Shown here: piece after piece, positions 23,362 through 31,839 of the stretch
How the letters are laid out: each line of letters opens with the position of its first letter
Numbering within the stretch: position 1 is the stretch's first letter
Assembly (NCBI GenBank): GCA_027066935.1
Contig: JAMOMX010000339.1
Location: 1 to 31,887 of the forward strand
Length of the DNA: 31,887 nt
DNA from: Sulfurimonas sp.
Lineage (GTDB): Bacteria; Campylobacterota; Campylobacteria; Campylobacterales; Sulfurimonadaceae
Reading direction: 5' to 3'
Translations under genes and position numbers: made by a program
Notes under the pieces: generated by a model
What the model was told of the DNA's origin: nothing
Database searches by the model: none
The model's input: the letters and a program-made list of their open reading frames with translations, nothing else

Positions 23362-25311
23362 TTGCAACAAATATTTAATAATAAAGTTTTAAAACTTATA
23401 CCTGTCGTTTTTTTTATTGCTCTTGTCTTAAAAATAACATATACTTACAACGATATAGAAAATAAAAAATATGAATTTGCAAAAAAACAAGCAGAAGTTT
23501 TAAAAAGTTATGATGTCTCAAGCAGAATTTATTATCAAAATCTTTTTATGAATGATATCATAAAACTAGATGAAGCCACTCTTCAAGCTCTTCCAGCTTA
23601 TAATTCAAATATAATATCAAACACTTTTTCAAACAAGAATGCTTTGGGAATAAGTCTTAAATCTGTATCTGATAGACCTATGGGTGACAATATGGCAGAT
23701 GTTAGTGAATTAAAAGCTATAAAATATTTTAATGAGAATTTAAAAGAGAGAGATTACTTTAGTGATGAAAATGAAACATATTATCAATATGCTAGTGCGC
23801 TAAGGACAACTAAGTCATGTTTGAAATGCCATGGTAAAAAAGAAGACGCCCCCTTATTTATTAAAAACACTTATGATAATGCTTATGATTATAAAATGGG
23901 TGAATTAAGAGGAATTGTTAGTATAAAAATACCAACTAAAAATTTAAATGAATACTTTTTAAATAATTTTGTTAAACTAATTATTTATGATTTTATCCTT
24001 TTTCTTTTACTGTTTTTAGGAATTAATTATCTTGTTAGTAAATCAAAAAAAATAAATAACTTATTAAAGATGAAAATTCAAGAAAAAACAATAGAATTAA
24101 AAAACACTCTTCTTTATGACAATTTGACTCACTTACCAAATAGACTCAAACTCATTGAAGATTTAGCAAAAAACAATACAACTGCACACCTATCACTAAT
24201 AAATATAGATAGATTTAAAGATATTAATGATCTATATGGATACAAAGTTGGTGATAAAATTTTAAAACAAGTAGCTCAAACTATGCAAAAACTTTCAATG
24301 AGTGGAGCAACTGTATATAAACTTCCAACAGATGAGTTTGGAGTATTTGCAACTGAAAATATTAATGAAAAAGAGTTTTTAAAAACTGTTAAAAATCTTA
24401 TAAAATCAATTGAGGAAACTATGTTTAGTGTAGATCAACAATCAATTTTCATAACACTAAGTAGTGGTGTTGCCTCTAATGAAAATTCTCTAATAATTAA
24501 AGCAAATGTTGCACTTCAACTTGCTAAAATCAAAACTCAAAGTATTGTGGTTTATGATAAACTACTAGATACTAAAAAGAAAATATTACAAAATAATGCT
24601 GGTATTTTGATGTTAAAAGAGGCTATAAAAAATGATACTATTACACCATATTTTCAACCCATTTATAACACCCACACAAAAAAAATAGAAAAATACGAAT
24701 CTTTAGCTAGAATAATTTTAAAAAATGGCGATGTGATATCACCTTTTAAATTTTTAGATATTGCAATTAAAACTAAACTATATCCAGAAATTACACATAC
24801 TATGATAAGAAAATCATTTGAATATTTTAAAGATAAAAATTATGAATTTTCCTTAAATATATCTATATTAGACGTAGAAAATAAAAAAACTGTAAATTAT
24901 CTTTTAGATGCTATAAAAAAATTTCCAGAGCCAAAAAGAATTGTATTAGAAATATTAGAGAGTGATAAAGTTGATAATTATGAAAAACTTAAAGAGTTTA
25001 TAAATACCATTAAGCAATATGGATGTAAGTTTGCTATAGATGACTTTGGTAGTGGATATTCTAATTTTGCTCATATATTTGAGTTAAATATCGATTATTT
25101 AAAAATTGATTCTTCGTTAGTTAAACATATTACTACTGATGGTAATTCAAGAATTATTATTAAAACAATTATCAGTTTTGCTTCTAGTATGGGGCTTAAA
25201 ACAATAGCTGAATATGTAGAAAATAAAGACTCTTTAGATATGCTTGAAAAAATGGGAATTGACTATATACAGGGATATTATATAGGAATGCCTGAAAAAA
25301 ACCTTATTTAA
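23362..25311 (+). CDS. DUF3365 haem-c sensor with degenerate GGDEF and an EAL-type domain
   Basis: A 649-aa membrane protein. TM1 lies near residues 10-28. The periplasmic DUF3365/Tll0287-like domain contains one c-type haem motif, C153-L-K-C156-H157. TM2 is near 200-222. The GGDEF domain is degenerate (PTDEF at 322-326), so it should not make cyclic-di-GMP. The EAL domain has ESL (446-448) instead of EAL but keeps LEILES, IDDFGSGYSNF, LKIDSS and IAEYVEN, so phosphodiesterase activity is possible. The likely role is redox or gas control of cyclic-di-GMP breakdown. The start is a TTG preceded by AGGAAA; no upstream ATG fits. Confidence 0.88.
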   Translation: MQQIFNNKVLKLIPVVFFIALVLKITYTYNDIENKKYEFAKKQAEVLKSYDVSSRIYYQNLFMNDIIKLDEATLQALPAYNSNIISNTFSNKNALGISLKSVSDRPMGDNMADVSELKAIKYFNENLKERDYFSDENETYYQYASALRTTKSCLKCHGKKEDAPLFIKNTYDNAYDYKMGELRGIVSIKIPTKNLNEYFLNNFVKLIIYDFILFLLLFLGINYLVSKSKKINNLLKMKIQEKTIELKNTLLYDNLTHLPNRLKLIEDLAKNNTTAHLSLINIDRFKDINDLYGYKVGDKILKQVAQTMQKLSMSGATVYKLPTDEFGVFATENINEKEFLKTVKNLIKSIEETMFSVDQQSIFITLSSGVASNENSLIIKANVALQLAKIKTQSIVVYDKLLDTKKKILQNNAGILMLKEAIKNDTITPYFQPIYNTHTKKIEKYESLARIILKNGDVISPFKFLDIAIKTKLYPEITHTMIRKSFEYFKDKNYEFSLNISILDVENKKTVNYLLDAIKKFPEPKRIVLEILESDKVDNYEKLKEFINTIKQYGCKFAIDDFGSGYSNFAHIFELNIDYLKIDSSLVKHITTDGNSRIIIKTIISFASSMGLKTIAEYVENKDSLDMLEKMGIDYIQGYYIGMPEKNLI

Positions 25312-25377
25312 TGTTTTTTTTATAGTATAAACGATACCATCTATCAAAATTTTATATTATAATATAGGAGAAGGCAA

Positions 25378-25920
25378 ATGTCCGCAAAAAGTTTATCAAA
25401 GCTAGATGCTCCAAAAAATATAACAAATTATGAAAAAAAATTAGGTGAGAACGATTTTATAGTTTCAAAAACAGATTTAAAGGGTAAAATCATCTACTGT
25501 AATGAGATATTTATGGAGATGGCAGGTTATACAGCATCTGAATTAATTGGTGCTAACCACAACCTTATTCGTCATCCTGATATGCCACGCGTTGCTTTTA
25601 AAATGGCTTGGGATTTAATCCAAACCAATAAAGAATTTTTTGGCTTTGTTAAAAATCTTTGTGCTGATGGTGGTTACTACTGGGTATTTACATATATCAC
25701 AGCTGATTTAGATGAGAACGGTAAAATCATCAGCTACACATCAATTAGAAGAAAAGCTCCTCAATCTGCTGTTGATTCCATAGTTCCTATATATAAACTC
25801 TTAGTATCTGCAGAAAAAAATGGTGGGACAGGTGCTTCGGAGAAGGTTTTAACTAATTTTTTACATGAAAATAAAATAACTTATGATGAACTCATTATGA
25901 GTTTACAAAATGGAGTTTAG
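25378..25920 (+). CDS. Aer/CetB-like PAS-domain protein (energy taxis type)
   Basis: A soluble 180-aa protein with one PAS domain (about residues 22-125): IVSKTDLKGKIIYCNEIFMEMAGY, then RHPDMPRVAFKMAWD and GYYWVFTYIT. The RHPDMP...AFKxxWD pattern is that of the FAD-binding PAS in Aer and CetB. Its C-terminal 50 residues are helical. GGAG precedes the ATG. It is followed after two bases by a soluble chemoreceptor, which mirrors Campylobacter CetA/CetB, in which CetB passes a redox signal to a receptor. The partnership is inferred from the spacing. Confidence 0.87.
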   Translation: MSAKSLSKLDAPKNITNYEKKLGENDFIVSKTDLKGKIIYCNEIFMEMAGYTASELIGANHNLIRHPDMPRVAFKMAWDLIQTNKEFFGFVKNLCADGGYYWVFTYITADLDENGKIISYTSIRRKAPQSAVDSIVPIYKLLVSAEKNGGTGASEKVLTNFLHENKITYDELIMSLQNGV

Positions 25921-25922
25921 CT

Positions 25923-27245
25923 ATGGGATTCTTTAGCACACAAAACAATGAAGAAGTTGAGTTAATGCAACAAATATCTAAAATATTAAATGATGTTAAA
26001 AATGGTAAACTTGCTTCTCGCATCATCATTTCAACAAACAACACTCCATTAGAGGCTATTGCTTGGGATATGAATAATGTTCTTGATCAAATGGAAGTTA
26101 CATTGAGGGAGAGTCGTAATAATCTCATTGAAATTACCAATGGTAATATGTACAGAACAATGTTTCCCGCAGGACTTAAGGGTGAATTTAAAGATACTGC
26201 AATAGCGATTGGTAAAGCAATGGGATCTATGAAGGCAAATGAAAAATACAGATCTATGGGACAACTCTCCAGTGAATTTAGTAACTTAAATAACGGTATG
26301 GAGGGTAATTTAGATATTATAACAGCTGGAATACATCAAGCTGAAGAATCTTTACAAAAAGTTGCAACAAAAACATTAGAAGCTTCAGAATCAGCAAAAC
26401 AAACATTTAATTCGGTTAAAGATACAACTGTAGAGATTGGAAATCTTAATGAACTGATTATAAATACAACTGATTCTATTTCTCAACTAGATAACAATGT
26501 TGGAGATATTACTAATGTTGTTAATCTAATCAAAGATATAGCTGATCAAACAAACTTACTTGCTTTAAATGCAGCAATAGAAGCAGCTCGTGCAGGGGAA
26601 CATGGTAGAGGCTTTGCAGTTGTTGCAGATGAAGTTAGAAAATTAGCAGAGCGTACTCAAAAAGCTACAGGAGAGATAAGCATAACTATCCAAAACCTTC
26701 AACAACAATCAAGTATAATTTCAGAAAACTCTACTGTTATGAATGAAATAGCACAAAATACAAATGATACAATGAATGTGTTTTCAGATACTATGAATAA
26801 ATTTACAGTTGATTTATCAAGTACATCACAAATATCAAACAGCAGTAGTTTTACACTATTTTTATCTAATTTTAAAATAGATCAAATATTATTTAAATCA
26901 GCTGTTTATTCAGCTATAGTTAATAATAAAATTAATGATAACCTTAAACAAAACTATAAAGATAGTGATTTTGGCATATGGTATTATGGTTCAGGGCAAA
27001 AAATATTTAGCTCTAATCAAATATTTAAAAATATGGAACATCACTTTAAAGAGATCTATAATCTTGCAAACTCTAATATTGATTATGCGTTAAATACTAA
27101 TAGTGAAAATAAAGTAGAAAATAAAAAAATGATTTTAAAACAGTTTAAAGCACTTGAAGAACACTCATGTGCACTATTTTTATTGTTTAATGATTTGATT
27201 GAGCATAGTGGATCAACTGTAGATATACGAAAAATCACCTCTTAA
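25923..27245 (+). CDS. Soluble chemoreceptor with HAMP-like units and a degenerate CZB domain
   Basis: A 440-aa methyl-accepting protein with no membrane helix. Residues 10-100 look like two HAMP-like units (GKLASRI...NNVLDQME, then NGNMYRTM). The signalling tip is near 206-247, its DQTNLLALNAAIEAARAGEH stretch identical to that of the HBM receptor at 14572. The C-terminal 310-390 segment is a CZB (zinc-binding) fold by FKIDQILFKS and DSDFGIWYYGSGQKIF. The expected His is Gln321 and the expected Cys is Ser348, and the last His is also missing, so zinc binding is doubtful. It lies two bases after the PAS gene and probably senses through it. Confidence 0.87.
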   Translation: MGFFSTQNNEEVELMQQISKILNDVKNGKLASRIIISTNNTPLEAIAWDMNNVLDQMEVTLRESRNNLIEITNGNMYRTMFPAGLKGEFKDTAIAIGKAMGSMKANEKYRSMGQLSSEFSNLNNGMEGNLDIITAGIHQAEESLQKVATKTLEASESAKQTFNSVKDTTVEIGNLNELIINTTDSISQLDNNVGDITNVVNLIKDIADQTNLLALNAAIEAARAGEHGRGFAVVADEVRKLAERTQKATGEISITIQNLQQQSSIISENSTVMNEIAQNTNDTMNVFSDTMNKFTVDLSSTSQISNSSSFTLFLSNFKIDQILFKSAVYSAIVNNKINDNLKQNYKDSDFGIWYYGSGQKIFSSNQIFKNMEHHFKEIYNLANSNIDYALNTNSENKVENKKMILKQFKALEEHSCALFLLFNDLIEHSGSTVDIRKITS

Positions 27246-27255
27246 TTTAGTAAAA

Positions 27256-28257
27256 TTATTTAATAACTTTTTTTATATATGGTTTTAACGAAGTTAAAAC
27301 CTCATAAGCGATTGTTCCTGCTCCTTTTGCAGGGATAGTTGCATCATCAAAAATCAACAATTCATCTTCTTCACTAATAAATGAAGAGTTATCCATCGAA
27401 ATTCTACCTATTAACTCATTATGGCATGGAGTTATGTAGTTGTTTGAAAGCAAACGACAAAATCCATCTGCATAGCCAAAGTCATAGTTAGAGATTTTGC
27501 AGTCTTTTTTTACCTCATAAGTAGCACCATAACCAATTCTATCACCTTTTTTTACACTTCTTGAAGAGTTTTTATTTGCAATTAAAGAAAGAACTGCTTT
27601 AAATTCACTAACATCACAAGCATCACTTTGTAAACATCCATATGCAGCAATTCCTACCCTCGCCATATCTTCATCAAAATTTTCATAACGCATCAATGAA
27701 GCTGAATTTGCTGAATGAAACCTAATATTTTTAAAACCTTTTGATAAAACTGTTTTTTTTATTTTTTTAAAGTTTTCATTCTGAATAAACCATTCTGAAC
27801 TCAATTCATCTGCACTTCTATGATGTGTAAAAACAGCTTCTAAATTAAGATTTTGCCTTTTTATAAGATTTATCGCTTCTTCAACTTCACCCATATCAAC
27901 ACCGTTTCTATGCATGAGAGTATCTACTTTTAACTCAACTTTTGTTTCTTGAGGAAATTTCTTTATAGTTTTAATATCGTTAATTGTATATCTAATTTTA
28001 TCACTCTTAAATGATGGAATTTCAGCCAAAACAAGTATATAATCAAAAAAATCTTTTATAACATCTGCTTCAACTTGACAACGGACAACTGCTTTGGTGA
28101 TTCCATACTCTTTTGCCATGCTAGCAACTTCTATCAAGCCGTGTCCATAGGCATTATCTTTTAAAACAATAGCAACTTTATCTTTACTTTTAGTTTTATT
28201 TGTAATAATATCAAGGTTATTAAAAAAATTATTTTTATTTAGAGTTATATAAGCCAT
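27256..28257 (-). CDS. alr: Alanine racemase
   Basis: Alr makes D-alanine for peptidoglycan with pyridoxal phosphate. The PLP lysine is K33 in VLKDNAYGHG, and the second catalytic Tyr lies in RIGYGATYEV. GRISMDNS is the family's C-terminal signature. At 333 aa it is a little shorter than E. coli Alr. The start has no Shine-Dalgarno site; a TATAAT ends six bases before the ATG, suggesting a leaderless mRNA. The gene is divergent from agmatine deiminase with only 14 bases between the start codons. Confidence 0.93.
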   Translation of the reverse strand: MAYITLNKNNFFNNLDIITNKTKSKDKVAIVLKDNAYGHGLIEVASMAKEYGITKAVVRCQVEADVIKDFFDYILVLAEIPSFKSDKIRYTINDIKTIKKFPQETKVELKVDTLMHRNGVDMGEVEEAINLIKRQNLNLEAVFTHHRSADELSSEWFIQNENFKKIKKTVLSKGFKNIRFHSANSASLMRYENFDEDMARVGIAAYGCLQSDACDVSEFKAVLSLIANKNSSRSVKKGDRIGYGATYEVKKDCKISNYDFGYADGFCRLLSNNYITPCHNELIGRISMDNSSFISEEDELLIFDDATIPAKGAGTIAYEVLTSLKPYIKKVIK

Positions 28258-28263
28258 AAGGAA

Positions 28264-28269
28264 ATTATA
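28264..28269 (-). promoter_or_regulatory. -10 box (TATAAT) for alr, leaderless type
   Basis: On the minus strand TATAAT lies 6 bases before the alr ATG, inside the 14-base gap between divergent start codons and beside the agmatine deiminase ribosome-binding site. Confidence 0.5.
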
Positions 28270-28271
28270 CT

Positions 28272-29270
28272 ATGAAATATTTAATTGGGGAGTTTGAAGA
28301 ACAAAGTTTTACACAAATTATATTTCCCCATATCAATACTGATTGGAATTATTGTTTAGAAGAGGCACAAGATACTTTTACAAATATAATAAATGCAATT
28401 ATAAAATATCAAAAGTGTTTAGTAATTTGTGCAAATTTGGAAGATACAAAAAAAAGGTTTAGTAAAAATACAAACCTGTTTTTTATAGAGTATGAAACTA
28501 ATGATTGTTGGGCAAGAGACACCTCAGCGCTTTGTATAAAAGATGGCAAAAGAGTAAAACTTTTAGATTTTAAATTTAATGGTTGGGGTGAAAAATTTAA
28601 ATCAGATTTAGATAATGCCATGACTAAAAGTATAGAAAAAGTATATTCTAAAAAAATTTCATATATTGATTTTATACTTGAGGGTGGAGCAATTGATAGT
28701 AATGGGATTGATACAATTTTAACAACATCAAAATGTATGTTAAATAAAAATCGAAATCAAAACTTAAACCCAATAGAAATAACTCAAAAACTAAACAAAT
28801 ACTTTGGAGCTATAAAAATTCTTTATCTAAATTATGGTTATTTAGAGGGTGATGATACAGATTCACATATAGATACACTTGCAAGGTTTATAAATAAAAA
28901 CACAATTATCTATGTAGCTTGTGAAGATGAAGATGATAAACATTATTCAGAACTACAAATGATGAAAAAAGAGCTAGAGATATTAGCACTTGAGCATAAC
29001 TTCAATCTAATTTCACTTCCACTTCCAAGTGCTATATATGATGATAAAAAAAGGCTACCTGCAACTTATGCTAACTTTCTTTTTGTAAACGGAGCTGTTT
29101 TAGTTCCAACTTATGGAGTAAAAGAAGACATAGAAGCTCTAAATATACTTAAAAGCAATTTTAATGACAGAGATATAGTTGATATTGATTGCTCAACTCT
29201 TATAAAACAACATGGTTCACTTCACTGTGTTTGTATGAACTTTGCTAGTGGCATTGACATCTTGATTTAA
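28272..29270 (+). CDS. aguA: Agmatine deiminase-family protein
   Basis: A guanidine-group-modifying enzyme that converts agmatine to N-carbamoylputrescine on the way to putrescine. Visible are NDCWARDTSAL, LEGGAIDSNGIDTILTT, the GDDTDSHIDTLARF stretch with the catalytic His, and HGSLHCVCMN with the catalytic Cys. The length of 332 aa fits the bacterial family. AAGGA lies 9 bases before the ATG. It is divergent from alr. Its last 54 bases are overlapped on the other strand by a small ORF (29217-29360). Confidence 0.87.
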   Translation: MKYLIGEFEEQSFTQIIFPHINTDWNYCLEEAQDTFTNIINAIIKYQKCLVICANLEDTKKRFSKNTNLFFIEYETNDCWARDTSALCIKDGKRVKLLDFKFNGWGEKFKSDLDNAMTKSIEKVYSKKISYIDFILEGGAIDSNGIDTILTTSKCMLNKNRNQNLNPIEITQKLNKYFGAIKILYLNYGYLEGDDTDSHIDTLARFINKNTIIYVACEDEDDKHYSELQMMKKELEILALEHNFNLISLPLPSAIYDDKKRLPATYANFLFVNGAVLVPTYGVKEDIEALNILKSNFNDRDIVDIDCSTLIKQHGSLHCVCMNFASGIDILI

Positions 29271-29360
29271 CATCGCTGTCCCACTCATAATCAAATAGGT
29301 CGCAAGACCAAAACCTAATGCTATTAAAACTATCTTTTTTAATTTTTGTAAACTATTCAT
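29217..29360 (-). CDS. Putative 47-residue single-helix membrane protein
   Basis: An ATG-to-TGA frame on the minus strand: short basic start MNSLQKLKK, one hydrophobic helix (IVLIALGFGLATYLIMSG), then a polar tail. It overlaps the 3' end of agmatine deiminase by 54 bases and fills most of the 251-base gap before ispG. No Shine-Dalgarno site is present; TAAAAT lies six bases before the ATG. The clear N-in topology pattern argues for a real gene. I do not recognise a family. Confidence 0.5.
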   Translation of the reverse strand: MNSLQKLKKIVLIALGFGLATYLIMSGTAMLNQDVNATSKVHTNTVK

Positions 29361-29502
29361 AGTGAAATTTTATCAAAATTATTAGCATTTTTATACTATT
29401 TCTATAATCATCCTAACATATTCACTATAACTTATAGATAAACAACAAAAAAATAACTTTGTAATAGTCTGCTTTAAAATTCTAAAGCACTCTCTTATAT
29501 CA

Positions 29503-29521
29503 AAAAAGATAAAATCTTTTT
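29503..29521 (+). other. Hairpin abutting the ispG start codon
   Basis: AAAAAGAT and ATCTTTTT pair across an AAA loop and end at the base before the ATG. There is no Shine-Dalgarno site. TAAAAT (29510-29515) could be a -10 box for a leaderless mRNA, in which case the hairpin is only DNA symmetry. A second small hairpin lies at 29471-29488. Confidence 0.4.
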
Positions 29522-30580
29522 ATGATAAAAAGAGTCCAAACAAAAAAAATATTTGTAGGGGATATTGGGGTTGGTGGCGATGCACCAATCTCAATTCAGT
29601 CTATGACCTATTCAAAAACTTCCGATGTTACTTCTACGGTTGAGCAAATAAAACGCCTCCATTTTGCAGGTTGTGACATAGTTCGCTGTTCAGTTGTAAA
29701 TATAGAAGATGCATTAGCTCTAAAGTCTATCAAAAAACAAATTGACCTACCTCTTGTTGCAGATATTCATTTTAACCATAAATTAGCACTTGTAGCTGCA
29801 GAAGTTGTTGATTGTATCCGTATAAATCCTGGAAATATTGGCTCTAAAGAAAAAGTCGCAGAGGTTGTAAAAGCTTGTCAAGCTCGAAATATTCCAATAA
29901 GAATTGGTGTAAATGCAGGAAGCCTAGAGAAAGAATTTTTGAATAAATATGGACAAACAGCCGAAGGTATGGTTGCAAGTGCTGAATATAATATTAAATA
30001 CCTTGAAGATTTAGGGTTTAACGATATTAAAATAAGTCTAAAAGCTAGTGATGTACAAAGAACAGTAGATGCCTACCGCATGCTTCGCCCAAAAAACAAC
30101 TACCCTTTTCATCTTGGAGTTACAGAAGCTGGAACACTCTTTCACGCTACTGTTAAAAGTTCTATTGGTCTTGGTGCACTTTTACTTGATGGTATTGGTG
30201 ATACTATGCGTGTAAGCATCACAGGTGAATTAGAAGAGGAGATAAATGTTGCCCGTGCAATACTCAAAGATAGTGGAGTGATGCCAGATGGACTTAACAT
30301 CATCTCCTGCCCAACTTGCGGAAGAATTGAAGCTGATTTAGTAACTGCTGTAGCAGAAATAGAAGAGAGAACTGCACATATAAAAGCACCTCTAAATGTT
30401 GCTGTTATGGGCTGCGTAGTAAACGCAATCGGTGAAGCTGCACATGCTGATGTAGCAATTGCTTACGGAAAAGGAAAAGGTTTAGTAATGGTAAAAGGTG
30501 AAGTTGTGGCTAACTTGGATGAAGAGGAGCTTGTAGATAGATTTGTTAGTGAAGTTGAGAAGATGGCGAGCAAACTATAA
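29522..30580 (+). CDS. ispG: 4-hydroxy-3-methylbut-2-en-1-yl diphosphate synthase (IspG/GcpE)
   Basis: IspG reduces methylerythritol cyclic diphosphate to HMBPP in the non-mevalonate isoprenoid route, using a 4Fe-4S cluster. The cluster cysteines are in SCPTCGR and VMGCVVN; NAIGEAAHADVAIAYGKGKG follows. SIQSMTYSKTSDV and VADIHFNHKLAL begin the TIM barrel. At 352 aa the length is normal. The start lacks a Shine-Dalgarno site and is preceded by a hairpin. A good terminator follows at 30581. Confidence 0.95.
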   Translation: MIKRVQTKKIFVGDIGVGGDAPISIQSMTYSKTSDVTSTVEQIKRLHFAGCDIVRCSVVNIEDALALKSIKKQIDLPLVADIHFNHKLALVAAEVVDCIRINPGNIGSKEKVAEVVKACQARNIPIRIGVNAGSLEKEFLNKYGQTAEGMVASAEYNIKYLEDLGFNDIKISLKASDVQRTVDAYRMLRPKNNYPFHLGVTEAGTLFHATVKSSIGLGALLLDGIGDTMRVSITGELEEEINVARAILKDSGVMPDGLNIISCPTCGRIEADLVTAVAEIEERTAHIKAPLNVAVMGCVVNAIGEAAHADVAIAYGKGKGLVMVKGEVVANLDEEELVDRFVSEVEKMASKL

Positions 30581-30606
30581 AGTATCTATAATTAGATACT
30601 TTTAGT
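30581..30606 (+). terminator. Intrinsic terminator of ispG
   Basis: AGTATCTA (30581-30588) and TAGATACT (30593-30600) form a perfect 8-bp stem with a TAAT loop, directly after the stop codon, followed by TTTT. Confidence 0.65.
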
Positions 30607-30607
30607 A

Positions 30608-30636
30608 TTGACAATATATTATAATTAATATATACT
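30608..30636 (+). promoter_or_regulatory. Strong sigma-70-type promoter for the ATPase gene
   Basis: TTGACA (30608-30613), 17 bases, then TATACT (30631-30636). A consensus -35 stands out because the other promoters here show none. A near-palindrome ATACTAcTAGTAT (30632-30644) overlaps the -10, and a second TATAAT lies at 30651-30656. Confidence 0.6.
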
Positions 30637-30669
30637 ACTAGTATTTAAATTATAATACAGGATACAAAT

Positions 30670-31755
30670 ATGAACTCACCATTTCCTTACGATAGATTAT
30701 CATCGCCAAAAGAATTTTTTGGTAGAGATATAGAGCTAAAAAAACTTACACAAATAGTCAAATATTCAAATAACTTGCTCATACATTCAAAAAGAAGGAT
30801 GGGAAAAAGTTCACTTATAAAAAATTTCTTTGCAACTAATGATGAACAACTATTGTCTATCTATGTTGATATATTTGATATTACATCTAAAGAAGATTTT
30901 GCACTCTCTTTATTAAAAGCACTCTCATCTACTCAAAAAATGGATATTAAATCTGCTATTAACAATCTTACTTCCCTTTTTAAAAGAGTAAGGGTTGAAC
31001 CAACTATAGATCCAAAAACTTTAGAAGTATCGATTAAACCAATTGTGGTAACTTTAACATTTGAGCAGATGATGGATGATTTTTTTACTGCTGTTGATAA
31101 ACTTAGTAAAATAAGTAAAGTTGTAATTGCTATTGATGAATTTCAACAAATTGCTTCTATCGTTGATGTTAAACTTGATGCTTATCTCAGAAAATATATA
31201 CAAAACAGAGGTGAAGTATCATATATATTTTTAGGTTCAAAAAGACATACTCTTACATCTTTATTTCAATATAAAGCACCCCTTTTTGAGTTAGCTACAC
31301 ACTTTGAGTTAACTCCTTTAAAGGTAGAAGATATATATAATTATGCAAAACAATATATAGATATATCTAAAGATATAGTTAAATACATCCATGAACTAAG
31401 TAATGGTGAAACAAATCTAATTCAAAATATATTACATCTTCTATACATATATAAAATATCAAATATCAACAAAGATTCAGTTGATGATATATTAAAAGAG
31501 ATTATCGCATCCAAAGATGCTAGTTTTAGAATACTTTTTGATACACTAAATAACAACCAAAAAATAGCACTTAAAGTGATAGGAAAATATAAAAAAGGCT
31601 TTTTTGCACTAGATGTTTTAAATGAGTTAAATATAAAAAAACAAACACTACAATCAGCAATAAATACGCTCTTTAAAAAAGAGATCGTAGACAAAAATGG
31701 AGATGAGTATTTTATACCAGGTAGAGCCTTTGAGATATGGGTTGAGAATCTGTAA
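30670..31755 (+). CDS. Archaeal-type AAA ATPase (AAA_14/ATP_bind-like)
   Basis: A soluble 361-aa ATPase. FGRDIELKKL precedes a P-loop of the form S40-KRRMG45-K46-S47 (first Gly replaced by Ser), and VVIAIDEFQQIA is the Walker B box. The C-terminal third ends in a winged-helix-like region (ALDVLNELNIKKQTLQSAIN, then FFIPG-type YFIPGRAFEIW). The layout matches the 'archaeal ATPase' family of mobile or defence-like accessory genes, whose role is largely unknown. It has its own strong promoter and GGAT before the ATG. It is the most likely acquired gene here; base composition does not stand out. Confidence 0.82.
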   Translation: MNSPFPYDRLSSPKEFFGRDIELKKLTQIVKYSNNLLIHSKRRMGKSSLIKNFFATNDEQLLSIYVDIFDITSKEDFALSLLKALSSTQKMDIKSAINNLTSLFKRVRVEPTIDPKTLEVSIKPIVVTLTFEQMMDDFFTAVDKLSKISKVVIAIDEFQQIASIVDVKLDAYLRKYIQNRGEVSYIFLGSKRHTLTSLFQYKAPLFELATHFELTPLKVEDIYNYAKQYIDISKDIVKYIHELSNGETNLIQNILHLLYIYKISNINKDSVDDILKEIIASKDASFRILFDTLNNNQKIALKVIGKYKKGFFALDVLNELNIKKQTLQSAINTLFKKEIVDKNGDEYFIPGRAFEIWVENL

Positions 31756-31839
31756 TATAGTACTTATACCAAAACCCATTAAAGAGTAAATATGTAAATA
31801 AAAAATAGACTATTAGCTACAAGGCAAATCTTTGCAGGA

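Noticed and set aside
25312..25377. Possible sigma-28 (FliA) flagellar promoter before the PAS-receptor pair, from AAACGATACC
   Set aside because: The CGAT fragment lacks the rest of the motif, and a normal TATAAT lies closer at 25358-25363.
31756..31839. Tail after the ATPase considered as an RNA gene
   Set aside because: Only a weak 5-bp hairpin (GCAAA/TTTGC) is present, with no recognised family features.
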